From: Nitrospirota bacterium
Lineage (GTDB): Bacteria; Nitrospirota; Thermodesulfovibrionia; Thermodesulfovibrionales; UBA1546
Reading direction: 5' to 3'
Assembly (NCBI GenBank): GCA_004298625.1
Contig: SCSY01000136.1
Span: 1-22,469, forward strand
DNA length: 22,469 nt
A model generated the notes under the pieces. It did no database searches, was not told the DNA's origin, and saw only the letters and a program-made list of their open reading frames with translations. Shown piece by piece: positions 7,062 through 13,680 of the stretch. The number at the start of each line of letters is the position of its first letter. Within the stretch, counting starts at the first letter, position 1. Both the position numbers and the translations under genes were made by a program.

Positions 7062-8007
7062 TTGTTACGCTGAAGGCAAGATAGAGCAGCAGTATTACTA
7101 TTCCCCACGAGAGGAATACTGCAAGCAACGGTCTTATCCCTTCCTCGGCTATTGAATCAAAGTCCACGGAAAGCCCTATCCCGGCAAGCGCGGAAGCAAG
7201 GAGAAGCTTGCTTGCCGATTCAACAAAGCCTGTTATAATTTTTGCTTCCTTTATTGTATTGGCGCCTATTGCAAGGGCAATGAAAACTACAATAAACCAA
7301 GGCACATAAAATTTTTTCCTCCTGCCGGAGAGTATTAATACAACAATCGGAATAAATATCAGACTGGATATCCTAATAAGTTTTATTTTAAGGGCCAGCG
7401 CGAGCGCTTCTGGACCTGCGGCAGAGGCAGCGGCCTTGACCTGTCCCAGCATCGGAAGGGTTGCGCCTGAAAAAAAAGAGAATTCATTTTTATTAAGCAT
7501 AAGGATGTCTGTAAACAGAGGATAAAATATCATTCCAGCCAATCCCAGCACCATTACGGCAATCAAGGAGATAGAGGTTTCTTCTTTTTTTGCGCCTATT
7601 AACGGTGAGACTATTGCAATGGCAGACGCCCCGCACACCGATAGTCCTGTTGAAAGAACCAGCCCCAGATTTTTTGAAAGCCCGAGCCCTTTTGCTATAA
7701 AATATGTCAGCGCAAACAGGCAGATGGTGGTTGCAAGAACAGAAAACAGGAGCTTCGGCTCTGTGCCGGCAAAGGAGAGTTGCGCGCCGTAAAGGGCAAT
7801 TCCTGTTGGAAGAAAGACCTTCAATGTGAATGCAATGCCGGCAGAAAAGATTTCTTTATCATCTATAAAGTTGACAATAAGCATTCCGAATATCATGGAT
7901 ATAACGAGGATGTCAAACGAAGGATGCACCAATGAAAGCATATATGAAACAATTGTTATCAGAAAAATAATTACTATCCCTGGCAGTATTTCTTTAACGG
8001 GGTTCAT
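7054..8007 (-). CDS. YeiH/UPF0324-family membrane transporter (putative sulfate-type exporter)
   Basis: A 317-residue, very hydrophobic protein with about 9-10 membrane helices. Family marks are GLSVCGASAIAI (121-132) in a re-entrant-like segment, SGATLPMLGQVKAAA near the middle, and a closing GIGLSVDF segment. The family (PF03601) is annotated as putative sulfate exporters, but the substrate is not well established. The start has AAGG six bases upstream. It is the first gene of an operon running into a histidine kinase (8-base overlap), a receiver and an HD-GYP protein. That linkage suggests the kinase monitors the transported solute or the transporter's activity. A longer homologue is encoded at 10807-12378. 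Confidence 0.9.
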   Translation of the reverse strand: MNPVKEILPGIVIIFLITIVSYMLSLVHPSFDILVISMIFGMLIVNFIDDKEIFSAGIAFTLKVFLPTGIALYGAQLSFAGTEPKLLFSVLATTICLFALTYFIAKGLGLSKNLGLVLSTGLSVCGASAIAIVSPLIGAKKEETSISLIAVMVLGLAGMIFYPLFTDILMLNKNEFSFFSGATLPMLGQVKAAASAAGPEALALALKIKLIRISSLIFIPIVVLILSGRRKKFYVPWFIVVFIALAIGANTIKEAKIITGFVESASKLLLASALAGIGLSVDFDSIAEEGIRPLLAVFLSWGIVILLLYLAFSVTNV

Positions 8008-8065
8008 ATCACGCCTTGATAAAAGTTTACCATAAAACAGCCTTTTTTTTTACATCTGTTTTGCC

Positions 8066-8132
8066 GTCATTCCGCACTTGATGCGGAATCCAGGGTTTAT
8101 TTTTTCTGGATTCCTGCTTCCACAGGAATGAC
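8066..8132. repeat. Paired-hairpin intergenic repeat (REP/BIME-like)
   Basis: Outer arms GTCATTCC (8066-8073) and GGAATGAC (8125-8132) are perfect inverted repeats, as are inner arms GGAATCCAG (8085-8093) and CTGGATTCC (8106-8114). Each half also folds alone: TTCCGCA/TGCGGAA on the left and TTCCTG/CAGGAA on the right. Repeats of this GTCATTCC...GGAATGAC kind are widespread in bacterial genomes. This one lies between two divergent genes, so it is not a shared terminator. Confidence 0.75.
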
Positions 8133-8155
8133 ACTACCTGCGTAAAGCTATTTAA

Positions 8156-8183
8156 CGGACAGGACATTGCTATGTGCTAATAT
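8156..8183 (+). promoter_or_regulatory. Candidate extended -10 promoter for the DUF2400 gene
   Basis: CGGACA (8156-8161, four matches to TTGACA), a 16-base spacer, then TGC-TAATAT with TAATAT at 8178-8183. The ATG follows after only 5 bases and there is no ribosome binding site, so the transcript would be essentially leaderless. Confidence 0.4.
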
Positions 8184-8188
8184 AAATC

Positions 8189-9046
8189 ATGAGGGAGATT
8201 AAGCGGCTGCTCAACAGATTTTACAGGGAATATAATTTCAGGGAAAGGATGCCGCAGGACCCGATAGAATTCCCCCATCGCTATAAAAACCCCGAAGATA
8301 TTGAGATTGCCGGCTTTATTGCCTCGTGTTTTGCTTATGGAAGGGTTGGTTTGTTTAAACCCGTGATAGGAAGAATTTTGGCGATAATGGGCGGCAGTCC
8401 CCATGACTTTCTTCTGGATTTCAAGATTAAAAGGCAGGGGAAACTGTTTTCAGGGATAAATTACAGATTTAACAAGAATAAGGACATTGTATGCCTTATT
8501 TATATCATCAGCGAGTTGTTCAGGACGCATAAAAGCATTGAAAACACATTTGCGCTTTTTTATACGGAAGATGATATTGATACAGGACATGGCCTTACGG
8601 GGTTTATAGATTATATCCTGAAAATAGACACGTCCGGAGTTTACGGGAGGGATATAAAGCCGGTTGGTTTTTTGCAATTTTTTCCTTCTCCTGAAAAAGG
8701 CAGCGCCTGCAAGAGGATGAACCTTTTCTTAAGGTGGATGATACGGGACAAGGATATTGATTTCGGCATCTGGAGAAGCATTCCAAAGAATAAGCTCGTC
8801 ATTCCTCTGGATACTCACATCGCAAGGATTTCGAGGTGTCTTGGTTTTACAGAGCGCAAGGCTAACGATTGGAAAACAGCTGTTGAGATAACAGAGTCCC
8901 TGAAAAAACTCGATGCCCAGGACCCGCTTAAGTATGATTTTGCCATGTGTCATCACGGAATAGCAGGGCTCTGCGGGACTAAGCCTTCAGGTGAAAATGC
9001 CGGCTGTAAAAGGTGTATCTTTAATCAGGGAAGCAGGATTAATTAG
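8189..9046 (+). CDS. DUF2400 / TIGR02757 family protein, HhH-GPD-like
   Basis: 285 residues. The N-terminal DPIEFPHRYKNPEDIEIAGF followed by IASCFAYGR (24-52) is characteristic of the TIGR02757 family. The late segment PLDTHIARISRCLGF (206-220) resembles the VDTH-V-R segment of endonuclease III, where the Asp is catalytic (here D208). Four cysteines near the end, C254, C262, C273 and C276 (x7, x10, x2 spacing), could bind an iron-sulfur cluster or zinc, although the spacing differs from the C-x6-C-x2-C-x5-C of endonuclease III. A DNA-repair-type role is therefore plausible but is inference. No Shine-Dalgarno precedes the ATG; GAGGGA lies just after it, and no good downstream start fits it. 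The gene is divergent from the yeiH operon and convergent with the cytidylate-kinase-like gene. Confidence 0.82.
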   Translation: MREIKRLLNRFYREYNFRERMPQDPIEFPHRYKNPEDIEIAGFIASCFAYGRVGLFKPVIGRILAIMGGSPHDFLLDFKIKRQGKLFSGINYRFNKNKDIVCLIYIISELFRTHKSIENTFALFYTEDDIDTGHGLTGFIDYILKIDTSGVYGRDIKPVGFLQFFPSPEKGSACKRMNLFLRWMIRDKDIDFGIWRSIPKNKLVIPLDTHIARISRCLGFTERKANDWKTAVEITESLKKLDAQDPLKYDFAMCHHGIAGLCGTKPSGENAGCKRCIFNQGSRIN

Positions 9047-9050
9047 GAGC

Positions 9051-9065
9051 ATTGCATTTAGCAAT
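9051..9065. terminator. Weak hairpin between convergent genes
   Basis: ATTGC, a 5-base loop, then GCAAT lies in the 39-base gap between two convergent stop codons. The stem is only five pairs and there is no adjacent T run, so terminator function is doubtful. Confidence 0.2.
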
Positions 9066-9085
9066 ACACATGCCTTTGAAAATTT

Positions 9086-9898
9086 TTATATGCTTTCTCC
9101 CCTGTAATGCAGTTCGCATTTTATAGGGATGTCTCCTGCAAGTTCCTTTGCCTTTTCTTCAATGCGTTTATGTTCTTTGGCGCCGTGTATGACTGCCCGC
9201 AGGATAATGCTTTCACCCTCAGGATAAACTTCGAGAGTCGGGACGGAAAATGACGAATCCGTGAGAATCCCTGCTTTCACCTTTGCCGCCTGTGCGCGCA
9301 TACGGAGATTTTTCTTCGCATCTTCTGTTGCGAGTTTATCTCTCCCAAGAAGGGTATTTTTTACTATATCAATGATTTCCTCTATGGATTTTACGCTTGC
9401 ATCAAAGAACATGTCATATTCGGAGGGGTCATTCAAGTCTTTGCCGTAGAGGGCATTAATGAAGCCGGCTCTTTCTTTGTCGGTTTTTTCTATAAGCCAC
9501 TCCGCTGTTTTTTCATCCGCAGAGTCCCGCCTTGTTATTCTTTTAATCCTCATCTCTATCGGCGCGGTTACGCGTATCCGCAGAGCATAAGGAATGCCTT
9601 TAAGAAGAAAATTTCCGCCCCGTCCCATTATTACCACATTATTTTTAAGGGCATAAGTGAGTATATGGCTTTGGATGAGCGCGCCCCATGCCTGGAATGA
9701 CCAGTCATATTTTTCCCATATAGAAGGCCTGTGCTCGTCAAGTGTTTTTCCCCATTCTTCCCATTTTTTTCCGTCAGCCCTTATGTCGCTGAATATCTTT
9801 TCTTTGTCAATATATTCGTAATTCAGAAGCCTGGAAATGTTGTAGCCTATCTCTCTTCCCCCGCTTCCAATCTCTCTCGAAATAGTCAATATGGCCAT
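9086..9898 (-). CDS. Cytidylate kinase-like protein with C-terminal BON-like domain
   Basis: 270 residues from the chosen start. Residues 1-185 resemble the cytidylate-kinase-like family: ILTISREIGSGGREIG (3-18) replaces a standard P-loop, VIMGRGGNFLL (89-99) follows, and a basic IKRITRRD helix (118-125) matches the lid region. Residues about 195-268 look like a small BON-type alpha/beta domain, which usually binds membranes or ligands. Whether it phosphorylates CMP or another substrate is unknown. Start choice: a frame-opening ATG at 9913 would place GGAGGA inside the gene, whereas ATG 9896-9898 has GGAGG at proper spacing and begins MAILTISREIG, the family's normal beginning. It follows terC on the same strand across a 7-bp-periodic inverted repeat. 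Confidence 0.85.
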   Translation of the reverse strand: MAILTISREIGSGGREIGYNISRLLNYEYIDKEKIFSDIRADGKKWEEWGKTLDEHRPSIWEKYDWSFQAWGALIQSHILTYALKNNVVIMGRGGNFLLKGIPYALRIRVTAPIEMRIKRITRRDSADEKTAEWLIEKTDKERAGFINALYGKDLNDPSEYDMFFDASVKSIEEIIDIVKNTLLGRDKLATEDAKKNLRMRAQAAKVKAGILTDSSFSVPTLEVYPEGESIILRAVIHGAKEHKRIEEKAKELAGDIPIKCELHYRGESI

Positions 9899-9916
9899 GA
9901 TTCCTCCATTCAATTA

Positions 9917-9993
9917 TTGATGCTTGATGTTTTATGTTTAATGTTTAGTTATAAAATAACAATCAAACACTAAGCATCAAACACCAAACATTA
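9917..9993. repeat. Degenerate 7-bp-periodic array forming a long inverted repeat
   Basis: Eleven consecutive heptamers can be read with no slips: TTGATGC, TTGATGT, TTTATGT, TTAATGT, TTAGTTA, TAAAATA, ACAATCA, AACACTA, AGCATCA, AACACCA, AACATTA. The first half follows TTgATGT and the second half roughly its complement, so the array folds back on itself around GTTAT-AAA-ATAAC (9948-9960). The last unit contains the terC stop codon. The strong A+T bias and lack of a T run argue against a classical terminator. Confidence 0.6.
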
Positions 9994-10722
9994 TTCATTG
10001 CCTTCATGAACATGCTCCTCTTTTTCTGCCCTTGATATCTGCCATTTCATCCATAACTTTCCTGTTACGATAACGCCGATCGCAAAGATTAGTTCTACGG
10101 AATATATCATCAGCTTGCCTGGCTTCAAAATGCCTGTTGTAAACGGGTCGGTAATAATCATTTCTCCGCCTACTTTTCCGAGTATTGCGGCTCCGATGTA
10201 AATAATAATCGGATATTTGTCCATAAGCATTGAGAGCAGGTTGCTCGTGAAGACAATAAAAGGTATGCTCAATCCGAGTCCGAAAAGGAGGAGGAAAAGA
10301 TTTCCGTGAGATGCTCCGCCCACAGCCAGCATGTTATCGGTTGCCATTGTAATATCTGCAATGACTATTATTTTTACTGCCTGCCACATTGTTGTCGCCT
10401 CTTTTTCAATATTCTCTTCCGGCACGCCTTCCACAAAAAGCTTTACCGCTATCCACAGGATTAGTAGGCCGCCGATAATTTTTAAATAATTTATCTGAAG
10501 CAGTTGAGCGACAAAGAATGTCAGAATTACTCTCAGCAGGACGGCAGCGCCTGAGCCGAAGATGATCCCTTTGTTTCTTTGTTCTTTCGGCAAAGAGCGG
10601 ACAGCCATTGCAATGACAACGGCGTTATCGCCTGCGAGTATCAGGTCAATTATGACGATGCTGAAGAGAGCGGAAAGAAAATTAAGGTCAAATGTTATCT
10701 TGCCGAGTATGCCTAAATCCAA
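9991..10722 (-). CDS. TerC-family integral membrane protein
   Basis: 243 residues with about seven membrane helices. Family marks are the acidic motif LILAGDNAVVIAMA in the first helix and ADITMATDNMLAVGG in the fourth; in TerC/YkoY/Alx proteins such acidic residues are tied to manganese or other metal export and to tellurite resistance. The tail is charged and His-containing (EEHVHEGNE). Start choice: TTG at 10720-10722 has GGAGG five bases upstream. The longer frame starting with GTG at 10779 would begin inside the terminator hairpin of the preceding gene and would code for an unrelated 19-residue lead. The gene starts 32 bases after that hairpin, leaving almost no room for a separate promoter, so expression may depend on read-through. 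Confidence 0.88.
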   Translation of the reverse strand: MDLGILGKITFDLNFLSALFSIVIIDLILAGDNAVVIAMAVRSLPKEQRNKGIIFGSGAAVLLRVILTFFVAQLLQINYLKIIGGLLILWIAVKLFVEGVPEENIEKEATTMWQAVKIIVIADITMATDNMLAVGGASHGNLFLLLFGLGLSIPFIVFTSNLLSMLMDKYPIIIYIGAAILGKVGGEMIITDPFTTGILKPGKLMIYSVELIFAIGVIVTGKLWMKWQISRAEKEEHVHEGNE

Positions 10723-10742
10723 AATTCCCTCCGAATCCGATG

Positions 10743-10782
10743 TGTTTAAACAAAAGAGTGGGAAGGAACCCCTCCCCACTCT
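10743..10782 (-). terminator. Intrinsic terminator after the long yeiH-type gene
   Basis: On the minus strand AGAGTGGG (10782-10775) pairs perfectly with CCCACTCT (10762-10755) across a 12-base loop and is followed directly by TTTTGTTT. It lies 24 bases beyond the stop codon of the gene at 10807-12378. Confidence 0.85.
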
Positions 10783-10806
10783 TCAATATACATATTAACA
10801 AATTTG

Positions 10807-12378
10807 TTATTTTATGTCAGGCACAGTAAAAAGAAAGCCGCCGAAAAGCAGGTATGCCAGTATCAATGTCCAGATTACGTTAAAAGTCTGAGCAATGATA
10901 AAGGCTGCTGCTGGCCTGCCGCCTTCCATGCCTACAAGCTCCTTGAAACGCGTCTCAAGTCCTATTGATGTAAATGCAAGAGCAAACCAGACCGTCCTCA
11001 TCCCCCCTAACAATCCCTTTGTATCTTTGACAATTCCGGGATCCAGCAGGAACGAAAAGACTATCGAGGCAACAATGAACCCGAGAACGAATTTAGGGAA
11101 GCGCTCCCATATTACGATTGCGCTTACCTTCTGTCCGCCTGCCGCTCCTTTCTTGACCGTCCACCATATTGAAAGGATGAACGCAGCCACTCCTATCAGA
11201 ACATTCTGTGAGAACTTGACTATAACGCCTGTCTTCATAGCAGGCTCGCTTATCAGGGCGCCTGCCGCAACAACAGAGCCGCTTGTATCGAGAGTTCCTC
11301 CGAGCCATGCGCCGCCGACGAGTTCCGGTATTCCAAACGCCTTTACAATCCACGGCATTATTATCATCATAGGCACTGCCACAATAAGAACAAGCGATGT
11401 AACATAAGAGAGCTTCTTTTTGTCGCCCTCTATTGCTCCGCAGGTAGCAATAGCCGCCGAGACGCCGCAGATTGAGACTGCCGACGAGAGCAGCGCTGCA
11501 AAGTCGTCATCCAGTTTTAGTTTCTTTGAAAGCCAGTAACAGGAATACCAGACAACTGTAACCACACAAATCGCCTGGACTATTCCGAGAGCTCCGCCTT
11601 GTAGTATCTCTTTAAACAGGATGCCTGCTCCGAGTATAACAAGTCCTGTTTTTATGAAATACTCTGTTCTCACAGCCTCCATGAGCCATTTCGGGACTCC
11701 GATTACATTGCTGATAAGGAGACCGATAATCAGGGCAAAGATAACATATTCGAGGCCGTAATAGTTGACAGTGGAATTGCCCGCAATGAACTGGGAAATA
11801 TTTGCCAGTATGTAAACTATAGGGAACCCGATTATATACTTTCCGACATTGCCTCCCATGAGGATGATGCCGATGGAAGAGATTACCAGGAAACCGATTC
11901 CGATAATGACAATCTTCCCAATGTTTTCTCCGGAGAAGACCTTTTCGGCAAGGGCTCCAGCAGAACCGCTAATCTTTTTCCCGAGGTCTTCGCCTTTTTT
12001 CTTTACCCCTTCATCCTTTGCAGCTTTGGCGTCTTCTCCAAGCTTTTTGGCCGCGCTTCCGATTGCAGCGCGATCACCGGAATCCAGCGCTGTCTTTAAT
12101 GCTGTTGCAGATTCAGCCGATACAGCTTCGCCTTTAGCCTGAGCGTCTGCAATAAATTTCTCTACTTTTGGCTTAGATTTTTCAACGGTTGTTGCAAATT
12201 CTCCGGCTGTTTCCCATTTGAAAGTGGGCATCTTAGGCTTGACGCCCGCAAGGATAAGAATAATGATTAGAAAACCCAACCATACGGCAAGCCAGTCTTC
12301 ACCTTTTACCAGGTTTGACCAGCCGGATGGTTTTTCTATTACGCACTTTTCACCGCTACCACTACTTTGTTCTGCCAT
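10807..12378 (-). CDS. Long YeiH/UPF0324-family transporter with soluble insert
   Basis: 523 residues, about 200 more than the other family member in this window (7054-8007). The transporter core is recognised by SAVSICGVSAAIATCGAI (299-316), the counterpart of GLSVCGASAIAI in the shorter protein, and by a GAWLGGTLDTSGSVVAAGAL segment. After a first membrane helix (about 30-46) comes an approximately 100-residue soluble, Ala/Lys/Glu-rich, probably helical insert (48-150), then further membrane helices from about 152. The family is annotated as putative sulfate exporters; the true substrate is unknown, and the insert may be a docking or regulatory arm. AAAGGAGG lies seven bases before the ATG. 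It has its own candidate promoter (12462-12490) and intrinsic terminator (10743-10782), so it is probably transcribed mainly on its own. Confidence 0.88.
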   Translation of the reverse strand: MAEQSSGSGEKCVIEKPSGWSNLVKGEDWLAVWLGFLIIILILAGVKPKMPTFKWETAGEFATTVEKSKPKVEKFIADAQAKGEAVSAESATALKTALDSGDRAAIGSAAKKLGEDAKAAKDEGVKKKGEDLGKKISGSAGALAEKVFSGENIGKIVIIGIGFLVISSIGIILMGGNVGKYIIGFPIVYILANISQFIAGNSTVNYYGLEYVIFALIIGLLISNVIGVPKWLMEAVRTEYFIKTGLVILGAGILFKEILQGGALGIVQAICVVTVVWYSCYWLSKKLKLDDDFAALLSSAVSICGVSAAIATCGAIEGDKKKLSYVTSLVLIVAVPMMIIMPWIVKAFGIPELVGGAWLGGTLDTSGSVVAAGALISEPAMKTGVIVKFSQNVLIGVAAFILSIWWTVKKGAAGGQKVSAIVIWERFPKFVLGFIVASIVFSFLLDPGIVKDTKGLLGGMRTVWFALAFTSIGLETRFKELVGMEGGRPAAAFIIAQTFNVIWTLILAYLLFGGFLFTVPDIK

Positions 12379-12379
12379 T

Positions 12380-12437
12380 TCTTAGCCTCCTTTAAAAGAT
12401 TTCTAAGAGATGCCTCCCGATATTTTTATTGAGCATC
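12380..12437 (-). promoter_or_regulatory. Possible leader hairpins before the long yeiH-type gene
   Basis: In the 5' leader, TCTTAG and CTAAGA (12403-12408 and 12380-12385) form a 6-bp stem with the ribosome site AAAGGAGG in its 17-base loop. Just upstream, GATGC-TC and GAG-GCATC (12437-12409) form a second stem with one bulge. They could modulate translation, but both stems are short and chance is possible. Confidence 0.3.
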
Positions 12438-12461
12438 ACCCCCTTACTCATATTTCTGTTA

Positions 12462-12490
12462 TTTATACAGCTAAAGAATATTTTTTTCAA
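12462..12490 (-). promoter_or_regulatory. Sigma-70-type promoter for the long yeiH-type gene
   Basis: On the minus strand, TTGAAA (12490-12485), a 17-base spacer, then TATAAA (12467-12462). Transcription would start near 12455, giving a leader of about 77 bases. The rest of the 286-base divergent gap (12379-12664) is A+T-rich and shows no gene. Confidence 0.65.
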
Positions 12491-12649
12491 CGTCAAATTA
12501 TAATTTCCTGATAACCTCCAGTTGTCGGTTTAATACAATTAAATTCATATCACAAAATAGGATGGATTGCAAGTCGAGCGAAAAATTATGTCAAGTCAAA
12601 ATAGAAATGCCCTAATCCGCTGAAATTAAGAATAGCGGAGCAGGATATG

Positions 12650-12658
12650 TGGTAAAAT
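12650..12658 (+). promoter_or_regulatory. Candidate extended -10 for the MoxR operon
   Basis: TGG-TAAAAT (TAAAAT at 12653-12658) sits 6 bases before the ATG. I see no convincing -35 box and no ribosome binding site. The start point would fall on the ATG, so the message would be leaderless. Confidence 0.4.
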
Positions 12659-12664
12659 GTTTTT

Positions 12665-13588
12665 ATGACGAATAATTCTCTTAAGCTGCTCCAGGAAAGA
12701 ATAGACTCTGTAATAAGGGGTAAGCAAGGCGCCGTGAAGATGGCGATCGTCACCCTTCTTGGAAGGGGACACCTGCTTATCGAGGACGTGCCGGGGGTTG
12801 GGAAGACGACCCTGGCTTTCACGCTCGCCAAGGCCACGAACTGTTCGTTTCAAAGGATTCAGTTCACAAGCGATATGATGCCTACCGACATTATAGGTGT
12901 GAGTATATACAATCCTGATACAAAGAATTTCGAGTTCAAGGAAGGGCCGATATTCGCAAACATTGTCCTTGCGGACGAGATAAACAGGACGGGCCCGAAG
13001 ACCCAGTCCGCGCTCCTCGAAGCGATGAATGAAAGAAGGGTCTCAATTGATAGGAAGACCCACACTCTGCCGGAGCCCTTCATGGTAATCGCTACCCAGA
13101 ACCCCATAGAGTATCACGGCACATTTCCCCTGCCCGAAAGCCAGATAGACAGGTTCATGATGCATATAAAGCTCGGTTATCCGGGATATGAGGATGAGAA
13201 GAGTGCGTTACTCGGCCAATCAAGCCTTGATTTTCTGGAAAATATGCAGCCTGTTATCACAGGAGACGAGATACTGAAAATGCAGAGAGAGGTTGATGGT
13301 GTGAGGGTTGACGACAGCCTTCTCGATTATCTCATGGCGATAATTACGGAAACACGAAAGAATGAAAAAATCAGACTCGGCGCAAGCACGCGGGGCGCGC
13401 AATTTCTTCTTAAGGCCGCAAAGGCCAATGCCTTCTATGAGGGAAGGGATTACGTGGTTCCCGGGGACATAAAGGATCTGGCGCCGACTGTTCTGGGCCA
13501 CAGGCTGATTCTCAAGGCAAGGACTTCAATATATGATGCTGAAGTAATAATGAAAGAGATATTGGAACGTATTTCTGTACCTGTGTGA
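12665..13588 (+). CDS. MoxR-family AAA+ ATPase
   Basis: 307 residues. The Walker A region is EDVPGVGKTT (40-49, K47), Walker B is VLADEINRT (101-109, D104/E105), sensor 1 is in VIATQNPIEY (N146) and the arginine finger is R163 in ESQIDRF. The C-terminal lid helices include the RLGASTRGAQFLLKAAKA stretch typical of MoxR. MoxR ATPases act as chaperone-like factors that assemble or activate protein complexes, usually beside DUF58 and von Willebrand or transglutaminase genes. Here it is first in a MoxR-DUF58-TgpA operon. No ribosome site precedes the ATG; see the candidate extended -10 just upstream. Confidence 0.95.
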   Translation: MTNNSLKLLQERIDSVIRGKQGAVKMAIVTLLGRGHLLIEDVPGVGKTTLAFTLAKATNCSFQRIQFTSDMMPTDIIGVSIYNPDTKNFEFKEGPIFANIVLADEINRTGPKTQSALLEAMNERRVSIDRKTHTLPEPFMVIATQNPIEYHGTFPLPESQIDRFMMHIKLGYPGYEDEKSALLGQSSLDFLENMQPVITGDEILKMQREVDGVRVDDSLLDYLMAIITETRKNEKIRLGASTRGAQFLLKAAKANAFYEGRDYVVPGDIKDLAPTVLGHRLILKARTSIYDAEVIMKEILERISVPV

Positions 13589-13594
13589 CTCACA

Positions 13595-13670
13595 TATGCT
13601 TAGGCGCATACAGGAGGGAACAATCTTTTCGCTCATTCTCGCTGCGCTCCGAGGAATTTTACCCCTGTAT
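13595..13670. repeat. Intergenic inverted repeat between moxR and the DUF58 gene
   Basis: ATACAGG-A-GGG (13608-13618) pairs with CCCCTGTAT (13662-13670) around a core with a CTCG/CGAG stem (CTCGCTGCGCTCCGAG). A small hairpin TATGC/GCATA (13595-13610) overlaps the left edge. The block fills most of the 92-base gap in an otherwise tightly packed operon, which suggests a small inserted repeat; family unknown. Confidence 0.45.
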
Positions 13671-13680
13671 TTCATAATCT

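Noticed and set aside
9917..9993. A CRISPR array in the heptamer-rich spacer
   Set aside because: The repeat unit is 7 bases with no spacers and strong degeneracy, unlike 23-47-base CRISPR repeats.
10723..10779. GTG start giving terC 19 extra residues
   Set aside because: The start lies inside the terminator hairpin and the added residues do not look like TerC; TTG 10722 has a well-placed GGAGG.
10783..10900. A manganese (yybP-ykoY) riboswitch before terC
   Set aside because: Such elements often precede terC-like genes, but only 24 bases separate the upstream stop codon from the terminator hairpin, and I saw no riboswitch core motifs in the overlapping coding region.
12570..12600. A sigma-54 promoter on the minus strand before the long yeiH-type gene
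   Set aside because: TTGACATAATTTTTCGC lacks the invariant GG of the -24 element, and a better sigma-70 promoter lies nearer the gene.
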